Source: an uncultured Flavobacteriales bacterium (lineage in GTDB: Bacteria; Bacteroidota; Bacteroidia; CAIKAF01). From it: a stretch of 64,000 nt of DNA. Each line of letters opens with the position of its first letter. Position 1 is the stretch's first letter. The translations under genes were made by a program, and so were the position numbers. The notes beneath the pieces were generated by a model. It was not told the origin of the DNA. It searched no databases and worked only from the letters and a program-made list of their open reading frames with translations. Positions 35,901 to 43,388 of the stretch are shown piece after piece. The stretch is from assembly GCA_903825395.1 (NCBI GenBank), contig CAIKAF010000023.1, positions 124,001 to 188,000 of the forward strand, given 5' to 3'.

Positions 35901-36562
35901 GAGAAAATGGAACCATTACTACCAGCATAAGCGGAGGTCAAACTCCCTACACGTTTGCTTGGTCTAATGGCAGTTCTGCTACCACCTTAACCGCTCCTGC
36001 AGGAAGCTATACCTTGGTTATTACAGATGCCATTGGTTGTATTTTAAATCTAGGACCTTTCACCATTACTGAACCGCCTGTTTTGGGAGTAACAGCCAGC
36101 ACAGTGGACGCCAGCAGCTCAACTTCAGCAGATGGAAGCGCTACCCTAAGCGTAACCGGTGGCACTTCACCTTACACCTATGTATGGCCCGGCGGAGGCA
36201 ATCAAAGCAGCTATTCCAACCTATTGCCCGGCAATTATACGGTACTTGTAACCGATGCCAATGGCTGTAAAGATTCGGTGAGCTTCACCATCGGAGCAAA
36301 TATGGGAATAGAAAGTGCCGTTGAATCGGTGCGCATATATCCCAATCCGGCCACCACACGCGTAAATGTGGACTTAAGCGCCATTTCAGGCGAATGCCAT
36401 GTGCGTCTGCTTGATTTGCGGGGTCGTGAATTAACGTCTATGACAGCGAAAGGAGGACAAAAACTTGGAATTGACGTACTTGGCTTATCTGCCGGGGTGT
36501 ATTTGATTGATATTCAAACCGAGCATCAAACCTTCCGTCAGCGGTTGATATTGAGGCCTTGA
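32993..36562 (+). CDS. Giant secreted SprB-repeat protein with T9SS type A sorting domain
   Basis: A 1189-residue exported protein. After a signal peptide comes a beta-sandwich domain (about residues 28-135, with GAGEYQTFTA-like and AGTYRLYTTEYTC strands), then a middle region to about 425. Nine SprB-type repeats of about 75 residues span about 430-1100, each with a G-G-x-x-P-Y-x-Y-x-W-S-N-G core and an x-V-T-I-T-D-x-x-G-C end. All but the last have a Cys pair likely to form a disulfide. The C-terminus (RIYPNPATTRVNVDL, GLSAGVYLIDI) is a type A sorting domain. Similar proteins are surface adhesins, some used in gliding. Strong terminator follows. Confidence 0.92.
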   Translation: MKTMVRFSVLVTLLSGFSFFTQNDLLRAQCSGGVAYLSLSPTQSWQTFSGGWAGEYQTFTAIAGATYEFSYCAADGGSSTYDTEITVQNSTGTPIAYNDDFCGVQSRLTWVAPSAGTYRLYTTEYTCMSNSISSTLAYRILSQPNPNNDVYLSSANFGSEYLRIPLAQVQAQLFSGEVTNGSGSTASGFGLKVDVINTGNNSIIQTFTSALTNAPAGTVQAYNNLGSWTPSAIGSYRIRYTALASSQNGNAGNDTASYLLLVTDTVYGRDDNVPQGTLTIGSVTAPQPGELGVNYQLFSSANLKSVGIRVNNSTGSATGFTLNVIFRQANPNGTPGAVIDTSVAYTVGANLNGWVNLPLRHGPVNLPTGKIFVGILEANQPIPVSMFTDIFTLNSNWVNAPGLTTGWQAIESFQFFETYGVRINVGPPCPNLNPNTTVTQPNCNQPLGNILTNVSGGNGPFTYAWSNGGTTAGISGVPAGTYIVTITQTSTGCSVKDTVVLNPVNIPTINFLLPVNALCFGQNGQITANISGGTPPYTYLWSNGSSNDTLFAPAGPYSLGITDAAGCQASSQVATIAGPNAALTVTPTSNNPACGQTNGSINLSVSGGTAPYTVSWNNGSTGTSLGNLAAGSYVATITDANGCTTTSTVTLVNPNSPTATTQTITPPACNGGNNGSISLSVSGGTAPYSYAWSNGTTNATLSAASGTYSVTITDQAGCSTVLSSLIIPVQPAIQAAVTSTNVDCNGNPGSASVSATGGAGGFTYLWSTGASTASINNLQPGQYIVVITDQNGCTLSDTAIVQQAIPVSIDQINPTAALCAGQNGSVSLVVSGGQAPYSYLWSNGSTNATLTAPAGTGYSVVVTDAAGCTAQAGNISITAPAPITTSFSVQDANCGASDGSLTASSTGGTGALTYQWANGTNGATNSNLSAGFYVLTITDANGCSATDTGVVGNIGAPTGTAAVTNANCFGENGTITTSISGGQTPYTFAWSNGSSATTLTAPAGSYTLVITDAIGCILNLGPFTITEPPVLGVTASTVDASSSTSADGSATLSVTGGTSPYTYVWPGGGNQSSYSNLLPGNYTVLVTDANGCKDSVSFTIGANMGIESAVESVRIYPNPATTRVNVDLSAISGECHVRLLDLRGRELTSMTAKGGQKLGIDVLGLSAGVYLIDIQTEHQTFRQRLILRP

Positions 36563-36591
36563 TAATGCCCTGATGCCATAGCAACATTGAG

Positions 36592-36628
36592 AAGGCCGGT
36601 TTCTAAAATGAAGCCGGCCTTTTTTTTG
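36592..36628 (+). terminator. Intrinsic terminator of the SprB-repeat gene
   Basis: AAGGCCGG and CCGGCCTT form a perfect 8-bp stem around a 14-base loop, followed by a run of T. Located 30 bp after the stop codon and just before palindromic element F. Confidence 0.85.
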
Positions 36629-36780
36629 AGAGGCCGGGCCCCGGATCGAAGCGGCAGACGGAGTGCCCAACAGCGCGTGAGGCCCCGGTGGCGGGGCGAC
36701 CTTGGGAGCCACCGCCACCGGGCAGCCGCACGCAGCGGTTGGGCATTCCGGCTACAGCTGAGAGCCGGATCAGGCCCCAA
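36629..36780 (-). repeat. Palindromic GC-rich intergenic element, copy F (diverged)
   Basis: The most divergent copy. It keeps the apex GGCGACCTTGGGAGCC but most arm sequence differs. It still folds: GGAGTGCCCAAC pairs with GTTGGGCATTCC (11 of 12), CCCCGGTGGCGG with CCGCCACCGGG, and the ends GGGCC/GGCCC with nearby GATC-containing segments. It lies between two convergent genes. Confidence 0.8.
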
Positions 36781-36790
36781 AAAAATTAAA

Positions 36791-37180
36791 TTAAGGCCGC
36801 AGTGTTTCGGCTTCTTCCTGAATAAACGCCTGAATTTCAAGCCGCAACTGCACCTTCACCATGTTCAGCGTTTTTATTTTTTCAAGAGCGGCTTCATTCG
36901 TTCGGTGCGGTTGCAGACTCATTTCATTGAGCTGCCGCGCCGATTCCGCATCGGTGAAAAAGGCCAGGTGACTGTAGGCTACAATCAAACTTTCCAGCGT
37001 GTCTAAATCCAGGCTTCCGCTTTGAATTCGGAAGGAAAGCAGGAAGCAAATGGCGTGTTTGATGCGTGCCGCAGAACAGGGCAAATTCTCTACAGGTTGA
37101 AAATACTGACCTTCTCTGGAAAGCCGTATAATTTGGCTGTATTGCCCAACAATTTTCTGTGCTTCAGTAATGCGCATCAT
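36791..37180 (-). CDS. Small helical protein of unknown function at the end of the fad operon
   Basis: A 129-residue, mainly helical and soluble protein (IKHAICFLLSFRIQSG, LDTLESLIVAYSHLAFFTDAESA, KVQLRLEIQAFIQEEAETL). No signal peptide or membrane segment. It lies 48 bp downstream of the acyl-CoA dehydrogenase gene on the same strand and has a normal ATG. No family was recognised; a link with fatty-acid oxidation rests on position only. Confidence 0.6.
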   Translation of the reverse strand: MMRITEAQKIVGQYSQIIRLSREGQYFQPVENLPCSAARIKHAICFLLSFRIQSGSLDLDTLESLIVAYSHLAFFTDAESARQLNEMSLQPHRTNEAALEKIKTLNMVKVQLRLEIQAFIQEEAETLRP

Positions 37181-37228
37181 GGTTTACCCGTAAGGCGTTC
37201 AAAGTTCAGCATTTATTTTGTGAATTGC

Positions 37229-39019
37229 CTAATATGGATAAGCATTTTTTTGAAGAATTTCAGCCGCAATCGAACGTCTGGCGTCTTTAGGCGAAATGGG
37301 AGCAGTTTTAGTGAAGCGCTTCAAGCCCATGCTCAACATGCTCAGTTCATCGCCCGATGCAAAACTATAGATGGCGTTTTTGCCGTGCAGCCAGAGGCGA
37401 TCGGCAGCATCGTGGAACAGCACATTCAATACATCAACCTTACTTGCATGGCCTTCCAGGCCATCGCGATCAATCAACTTTTGAACCCGAAGCAAGGTGC
37501 TTTCAGCCACATACGTTTCAATGGCCATGTCGGCAATGTGCATTAGAATTTCTTGTTCTTTGGCCAGTTCCATCATTAATTTTTGAACGGCGGCTCCGGC
37601 CACCATCAATACGGCCTTTTTAAATTTGGCGGTATAGGTGTGGAAGTGCTCAAGCGGGTGCACCGGCTCGGAATCGGAAAAATCAGGAATTTCGAGCAAT
37701 TCAGCCGCCACTTTTTGTGCCGGCCCCATCAAATCCAGACTCCCTTTCATGGCCCGCTTTAAGATCATATCTACGGTGAGCAGCCGATTGATTTCATTGG
37801 TTCCTTCAAAGATTCGATTGATGCGCGCATCGCGGTAGGCTCTATCCATGGGGGCCTCGGCAGAATAGCCCATTCCCCCGAAAATTTGCACCCCCTCATC
37901 CACAACATAATCTAGGGTTTCAGAACCATGCACCTTCAACATGGCGCATTCAATGGCAAATTCTTCAACTCCTTTTAATTCTGCTTGCTGTGGATCCATT
38001 CCTGCCGCTTTACGGGCCTCGATGGCATCGGTGATGTTTTGACCGGCGCGGTAGGTGGCCGATTCGCAGGCAAAAGTCCGCACAACTTGCTCTGCCAGTT
38101 TATAGCGGATTGCTCCGTATTTGGCTATGGGGCGGCCGAACTGTTCCCGTTCGTTGGCATAAGAAGCCGAGCGACCAATAATGGCTTTGCAGGCTCCAAT
38201 GGAGGCGGCAGACAATTTAATTCGACCAATGTTCAAAATATTCACTGCAATTTTAAACCCGTTCCCCCGTTCGCTCAACAGGTTTTCTATGGGTACTGGA
38301 CATTGTTCGAAAAAGACCTGCCGGGTGGAGGAGCCTTTAATTCCCATTTTCTTTTCTTCGGGATTCAGGCGGATGCCGGGGTACGATTTTTCTACAATGA
38401 ATGCAGATAGATTTTCATCGGTGTCGATTTTGGCAAAAACGATAAAAACATCGGCAAACCCGGCGTTGGTAATCCACATTTTTTGTCCGTTCAAGATGTA
38501 AGACTTGCCATCGGGGGATAACTGAGCTTTGGTTTTTCCTGAATTCGCATCGGAACCCGCACCCGGCTCGGTCAGGCAATAACTGGCCTTCCATTCTCCG
38601 GTGGCCAATTTGGGCAAATACTTGGCCTTTTGTGATTCATTGCCATACAGTGCAATGGGCAAGGTTCCAATGCCGGTATGGGCCGATAAGGCCACTGCAA
38701 AGGAATGGCCAGACCCGGTTTCTTCGGTCACCAACATGGCTGTATTAAAATCCTTCCCAAAACCGCCATAGGCCTCGGGCAGAGAAACGCTCAACAAACC
38801 AAGTTCTCCGGCCTTATCCAGCAGTTGAGGCATCAAATCCGGATTTTGCATATCATCTAGGGCGTCCAAATTCGGAAACACCTCCTGCTGAATGAAATCA
38901 CGGCAGGTGGTTCGAATCATGATTTGTTCTTCATCAAAATCTTCCGGAATAAAGACATCTTGAGCTAAGGTGGGCCGAATCAGCCATTCTCCTCCGTTAA
39001 TGCTATTCATCTCTGCCAT
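37229..39019 (-). CDS. fadE: Acyl-CoA dehydrogenase, FadE-like
   Basis: A 596-residue FAD enzyme for the first step of beta-oxidation. The FAD/substrate motif CLTEPGAGSDANSG lies around residue 150, QFGRPIAKYGAIRYKLAE in the middle helices, and RDARINRIFEGTNEIN contains the catalytic glutamate. The C-terminal extension beyond the 380-residue core matches the long FadE/VLCAD type (Bacillus FadE is about 594 residues). It starts 19 bp after fadA. Long-chain preference is inferred from length. Confidence 0.92.
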   Translation of the reverse strand: MAEMNSINGGEWLIRPTLAQDVFIPEDFDEEQIMIRTTCRDFIQQEVFPNLDALDDMQNPDLMPQLLDKAGELGLLSVSLPEAYGGFGKDFNTAMLVTEETGSGHSFAVALSAHTGIGTLPIALYGNESQKAKYLPKLATGEWKASYCLTEPGAGSDANSGKTKAQLSPDGKSYILNGQKMWITNAGFADVFIVFAKIDTDENLSAFIVEKSYPGIRLNPEEKKMGIKGSSTRQVFFEQCPVPIENLLSERGNGFKIAVNILNIGRIKLSAASIGACKAIIGRSASYANEREQFGRPIAKYGAIRYKLAEQVVRTFACESATYRAGQNITDAIEARKAAGMDPQQAELKGVEEFAIECAMLKVHGSETLDYVVDEGVQIFGGMGYSAEAPMDRAYRDARINRIFEGTNEINRLLTVDMILKRAMKGSLDLMGPAQKVAAELLEIPDFSDSEPVHPLEHFHTYTAKFKKAVLMVAGAAVQKLMMELAKEQEILMHIADMAIETYVAESTLLRVQKLIDRDGLEGHASKVDVLNVLFHDAADRLWLHGKNAIYSFASGDELSMLSMGLKRFTKTAPISPKDARRSIAAEILQKNAYPY

Positions 39020-39037
39020 AATTGCGGTGTTTTTGCT

Positions 39038-40213
39038 TTAAATACGTTCGATAATTCCGGCGGCGCCCTGTCCTGTTCCCACGCACATGGTAACCAGGCC
39101 ATAGCGTTGATTCCGCCGTTCCAATTCATTCATAATTTGTACGGTGAGTTTGGCTCCAGTGCAACCCAAGGGATGCCCAAAAGCAATGGCTCCGCCGTGC
39201 ACATTAACCAAATCTGGATTCAGATTCAATTCCCGCAACACGGCCAAACTTTGACTGGCAAAAGCCTCATTCAATTCAATTAAATTCAAATCTGAAGATT
39301 GAATCCCGGCCTTTTTTAGGGCGCCGGGCACCGCCTGAACGGGCCCCATGCCCATAATGGCTGGCTCAAGACCAACCACGTGGTAGGCCACAAATCTGGC
39401 TCGAGGCTGAAGCCCCAATTCCTTGACAAGCCGTTCCGACATCAACAGCACGAAAGCAGCTCCATCCGAGGTTTGAGAGGAATTTCCGGCAGTAACACTG
39501 CCCTTGGCATCAAATACGGGTTTCAGGGCGGCCAGGGCCTCCAGTGTTGTATCTGCTCTTGGCCCTTCATCCTGTTGAAACAGTTTGGTCTGACCTTGCT
39601 TTTTGCCGTTGACCACCGTCACCTCTTCCACTTCAATGGGCACAATGCCTCGATTCAACCAACCTTCCTCTTGAGCTTTCAATGCTTTTTGGTGGGATTG
39701 CCATGAAAACACGTCTTGATTTTCCCGGGAAATGGCAAACCTTCGCGCCACCTCTTCGGCCGTTAGCCCCATGCCCCAATACCAATCGGGGTGAGCCTTA
39801 GCTACGGCAGGGTTTGGTACCAAACGCCAACCGCCAAAAGGAATTGGGCTCATGGTTTCTACTCCTCCGGCGATAATACAATCGGCCATTCCGCTGCGAA
39901 TTCGGGCGGCCGCCAAAGCTATGGTTTCAAGGCCTGAAGCGCAGTACCGGTTGATGGTTAGTCCGGGAACGGCATCGGTGCTCAATCCCATCAACGAAAT
40001 CATGCGGCCAATGTTTAAGCCTTGTTCTGCTTCAGGAGTAGCATTGCCCACCATTACATCGTCAATGCGGCTGGGGTCTAGTTGTGGACATTGGGCCATT
40101 AAATGCCGTACAACCTGGGCGCCCAAATCGTCTGCGCGCATGGAACGAAGTGTCCCACGGGGTGCTTTTCCAACCGCAGTGCGGTAGCCATCTATGATAT
40201 ATGCAGTTTCCAT
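39038..40213 (-). CDS. fadA: Acetyl-CoA C-acyltransferase (3-ketoacyl-CoA thiolase)
   Basis: A 391-residue thiolase for the last step of beta-oxidation. The active-site cysteine is in [15 protein letters not shown] (about residue 91), the histidine in [12 protein letters not shown] (about 350) and the second cysteine in [11 protein letters not shown] (about 380). The ATG at 40213 is preferred to the TTG at 40219. It lies between fadN and fadE. Confidence 0.94.
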   Translation of the reverse strand: METAYIIDGYRTAVGKAPRGTLRSMRADDLGAQVVRHLMAQCPQLDPSRIDDVMVGNATPEAEQGLNIGRMISLMGLSTDAVPGLTINRYCASGLETIALAAARIRSGMADCIIAGGVETMSPIPFGGWRLVPNPAVAKAHPDWYWGMGLTAEEVARRFAISRENQDVFSWQSHQKALKAQEEGWLNRGIVPIEVEEVTVVNGKKQGQTKLFQQDEGPRADTTLEALAALKPVFDAKGSVTAGNSSQTSDGAAFVLLMSERLVKELGLQPRARFVAYHVVGLEPAIMGMGPVQAVPGALKKAGIQSSDLNLIELNEAFASQSLAVLRELNLNPDLVNVHGGAIAFGHPLGCTGAKLTVQIMNELERRNQRYGLVTMCVGTGQGAAGIIERI

Positions 40214-40224
40214 CGCCAAATCAA

Positions 40225-42600
40225 TTAATTCCGTAAAGGTTTGCCCGTTTTAAGCATGTGTTGTATGCGCTGTAGGGTGGGCTTTGTTCCCAATAGACTT
40301 AGAAAAGCCTCCCTCTCTAAATCCAACAAATAGGTTTCACTGACCGGACTGGGCTGGGTTAAATCTCCACCGCACATCACATAGCCTAATTTTTCAGATA
40401 TCAGTCGGTCGTGTTCGCTGATGTAATGTCCGGCTTGCATGCTGTTGGCACCGGCATAGACAATACCCAAGCCTTCTCGGCCCAGCACTTGAATGTCGGT
40501 TCGTTCTTGTGGACGAACGTATCCGGCTTCGGCCATCAATAAAACCGTTTGTTTGGCAAGCCCGATGCGCTGTGCCCCATTCATAACCAGGCGATCTAGG
40601 CCCGGCCGGAAAATCCCAAGCTCAAAGGCCTGTAAGGCCGAGGTGGCCACCCTGGCTTGACCTATGGTTAAAAATCGATTCCTCAACACATTGGTGCGTA
40701 TGCCGCCTTCTCCAAATTCATTGGCGGCCCGAAGGGCAAATTCCTTGCTGCCTCCCCCACCGGGAATCAAGCCTACACCCACTTCGACCAATCCGATGTA
40801 GGTTTCGGCGCTGGCCACAATGGCATCGGCATGCAGGCACATTTCACATCCTCCACCCAGGGTTAGCCCGTGCGGAGCTACCACAACCGGTATGCTGGAA
40901 TACCTCAACCGCATGGTGGCTTTTTGAAAAGCCTTAACAGCGAAGTTGAGTTCATCCCATTCCTGCTCTATGGCCAGCATCAAAATCAAGGCCAAATTGG
41001 CCCCGGCCGAAAAATTCTCTCCATCGTTGGAAATCACCAAGCCATTCCAGCCTTCGGTTTCGGCCATATCAATGGCTTTATGCAATCCTTGTATGACCTC
41101 GGCTCCAATGGAATTCATTTTGGTATGAAAGGAGAGGTTCAAAACCCCATCGCCCAGATTGGTAATCCGAGTCCCTGAATTTGACCAAAGCGTATGTTCA
41201 GGGTACACATTTGACAGCACGATAAACCCTTCCTTTCCCGGTACGGGCTGCTGGTTCCCCTGCGCTAAGGAATGGTACTGAACTTGACCTTCAAGCCTAG
41301 TATAAAAGCGTTTTTCGCCCTTTGCTTGCATGGCTTTAATCCAGTCTGGCACAAGAATTCCGGCCAAGTCCATTTCTGAAACGACCCAATCAAACCCTAG
41401 GGCATCCCAAATTTCAAACGGCCCATGACTCCAGCCAAATCCCGCCTTTAACGCTTCATCTACTTTATACACTTCGCCCGCAATAATGGGCATTTGTTCG
41501 GCCGAGTACGACAATAAATCCAAGAACAATTCCTTGAAAAAGGGCCCTGGAGCGTCTGCCGATTTCAATAAAATGTCCAAGCGGGCTAACGGGTCTTCCA
41601 GCGGTTTCATCCGTTCCAAAATGGGTCCCTTGTATTTTTCTTGAGGTCGGTATTCCATGCGCTGAACATCCAAAATATGAATGTCTGAGCTGCCGTCTTC
41701 CTGGCGCACCTTCTTAAAAAAACCCTGTCCCGATTTTTGCCCCAGCCAACCTCGATTCACCATTTCGGTTAAAAATTGAGGCATAGAAAAGGTTTGGCTT
41801 TCTCGGGGCCCCGTAGCTTGGGCATGCAAACCTTGAGCCACCTTAACAAAGGTATCTAGGCCAACCACATCGGCCGTTCTGAATGTAGCCGACTTTGGCC
41901 GTCCGATCAAGGGCCCTGAAAACCGTTCAATGGTTTCGGGCAGCACATCGCTGTTTTCCATTAAATGCAATAAGCGCATCATGGAGTACACCCCTATTCG
42001 ATTGGCAATAAATCCGGGCGTATCTCGACATTGAACGGTGGTTTTCCCTAAAAATTTCCGACCAAATTCCATAAAGAAATCAACCCAATGCGCCTCTGTT
42101 TGTGCCGAAGGAATGATTTCAAGAAGGTTTAAATAGCGCGGCGGATTAAAAAAGTGCGTTCCTAAAAAACAAGAAACAAAATCAGGGCTCCGCCCTTGCA
42201 GCAAACTGCCAATCGGAATGCCAGAAGTGTTGGTACTTACGGGCACACCGGGGCGGCGGTGCGGCTCAATGGCTTCATACAAAGCCATTTTGTCTTCTCT
42301 ACGCTCAATAATGCACTCCAAAATCCAATCTGCTTCGGCCAGGCGCGGCAGGTGGTCGCGGAAGTTTCCCGTTCGAATTCTCGATTTCAGATTGCTGCTG
42401 AACAAAGGGGCCGGATTCATTTTAATGGCTGCTTCTAAGGAGGTGCGGGCCAACTCATCCACAGTCCCTTTCTCGCCTTCCAGCACGCGATCCAATAAAT
42501 CCACACTGAATCCGGCATTGGCCAAATGGCAAGCAATTTGAGAGCCCATTACGCCCGAGCCCAACACGGCTATCCGATTAATTTTCCAAGGCCATTTCAT
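40225..42600 (-). CDS. fadN: 3-hydroxyacyl-CoA dehydrogenase / enoyl-CoA hydratase fusion, FadN-like
   Basis: A 791-residue bifunctional enzyme. The NAD-binding 3-hydroxyacyl-CoA dehydrogenase is N-terminal (IAVLGSGVMGSQIACHLANAG at about residues 9-29; FIANRIGVYSM), and the crotonase-fold hydratase is C-terminal (LSFHTKMNSIG, ENFSAGANLALI, LTLGGGCEMCLHADAIVA). This order is that of Bacillus FadN, the reverse of Escherichia FadB. The ATG at 42600 starts 23 bp inside the marR gene; the longer frame lacks support. Operon order marR-fadN-fadA-fadE parallels Bacillus fadNAE. Confidence 0.93.
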   Translation of the reverse strand: MKWPWKINRIAVLGSGVMGSQIACHLANAGFSVDLLDRVLEGEKGTVDELARTSLEAAIKMNPAPLFSSNLKSRIRTGNFRDHLPRLAEADWILECIIERREDKMALYEAIEPHRRPGVPVSTNTSGIPIGSLLQGRSPDFVSCFLGTHFFNPPRYLNLLEIIPSAQTEAHWVDFFMEFGRKFLGKTTVQCRDTPGFIANRIGVYSMMRLLHLMENSDVLPETIERFSGPLIGRPKSATFRTADVVGLDTFVKVAQGLHAQATGPRESQTFSMPQFLTEMVNRGWLGQKSGQGFFKKVRQEDGSSDIHILDVQRMEYRPQEKYKGPILERMKPLEDPLARLDILLKSADAPGPFFKELFLDLLSYSAEQMPIIAGEVYKVDEALKAGFGWSHGPFEIWDALGFDWVVSEMDLAGILVPDWIKAMQAKGEKRFYTRLEGQVQYHSLAQGNQQPVPGKEGFIVLSNVYPEHTLWSNSGTRITNLGDGVLNLSFHTKMNSIGAEVIQGLHKAIDMAETEGWNGLVISNDGENFSAGANLALILMLAIEQEWDELNFAVKAFQKATMRLRYSSIPVVVAPHGLTLGGGCEMCLHADAIVASAETYIGLVEVGVGLIPGGGGSKEFALRAANEFGEGGIRTNVLRNRFLTIGQARVATSALQAFELGIFRPGLDRLVMNGAQRIGLAKQTVLLMAEAGYVRPQERTDIQVLGREGLGIVYAGANSMQAGHYISEHDRLISEKLGYVMCGGDLTQPSPVSETYLLDLEREAFLSLLGTKPTLQRIQHMLKTGKPLRN

Positions 42601-43087
42601 GCTCAATAGATTTTGTTTTTTTGATATTCGTTGCAGGTTTGGAATTTTGCTCTGCAAACTCAGAAGCATATTGAGGAATGTGCTCCAACATGTGCTGCAG
42701 CAGCTGCCATTGTTCCGGCGACCATTTTCCCATCAAAAACTGCTGAAAGGCCTTGACGGTTTGACTGGCTTCTTTTCTGAATTTCAGGCCTTGAGGGGTC
42801 AAAAAAACCCGCATCATACGTTTATCTTGGGTGTCTAATCTGCGCTTTATCCAACCTTTTGATTCCAGTCCGTTCAGGCTGCGAGACAGGCTTCGGGCGC
42901 TCAATCCCAGCAAGGGGCCAAGGTGAGTTACGGCAACACCTTCCCGCGGAACATTCAACAGCAAAAAGCCGGTAGAGCTGCTAATGCCCTTGGCCAAACC
43001 CAAGGTATTGTACATGCGAAATATGGCATGCCAGGCCGTTTTCACGCTAAAACAAGCTGTACTTTTTTGTTCTGCCCGTAGTCCCAT
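42578..43087 (-). CDS. MarR-family regulator of the fad operon
   Basis: A 169-residue winged-helix regulator: AVTHLGPLLGLSARSLSRSLNGLESKGWIKR is the HTH and RLDTQDKRMMRVFLTPQGLKF the wing. It is the first gene of the beta-oxidation operon and overlaps fadN by 23 bp. A 14-bp perfect palindrome 20 bp upstream of its start is a likely operator, so it probably represses its own operon and responds to an acyl-CoA. The ligand is inferred from the neighbours. Confidence 0.86.
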   Translation of the reverse strand: MGLRAEQKSTACFSVKTAWHAIFRMYNTLGLAKGISSSTGFLLLNVPREGVAVTHLGPLLGLSARSLSRSLNGLESKGWIKRRLDTQDKRMMRVFLTPQGLKFRKEASQTVKAFQQFLMGKWSPEQWQLLQHMLEHIPQYASEFAEQNSKPATNIKKTKSIEHEMALEN

Positions 43088-43106
43088 GCTCTAAAATTAA
43101 AAAAAA

Positions 43107-43120
43107 GTATGCATGCATAC
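43107..43120. promoter_or_regulatory. Perfect palindrome GTATGCATGCATAC, probable MarR operator
   Basis: The 14-bp palindrome lies 20 bp before the marR ATG. On the minus strand its last bases run into TACTTTTT, a possible -7 box, so a bound MarR dimer would cover the promoter. No second copy was seen in the window. Confidence 0.6.
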
Positions 43121-43155
43121 GGTATTTTGATTTTTTTTAGAGTTAAAAAGTTTTT

Positions 43156-43310
43156 GGGCGGCAGACGGGCTTTCACCGGTTGTCCGCGGTTGGCGGAAGT
43201 CTGGCCCAGCGGGCTTGCGGTGGCTCCTAAAGTCGCCTCCGCGCCACGCGGGCCAGGCTCCGCCACCCTTGCGGGCAACCGCGTTCAATCCCTGCCGCCG
43301 GCCCCCTCAA
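43156..43310 (+). repeat. Palindromic GC-rich intergenic element, copy G
   Basis: Begins GGGCGGCAGACGGGCTTTCA and ends CTGCCGCCGGCCCCCTCA. Outer arms CGGTTG and CAACCG pair perfectly; the central region is nearly identical to copy C. It fills the 301-bp gap between the marR promoter and the upstream sigma-partner gene. Confidence 0.9.
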
Positions 43311-43388
43311 TGGAACAGGCCAGTTCAATCGCTTAAAAATCAAATAAGTTAAAAAGGGGTTGAATTTAGAGTGTGCTCTAAACCCAAC

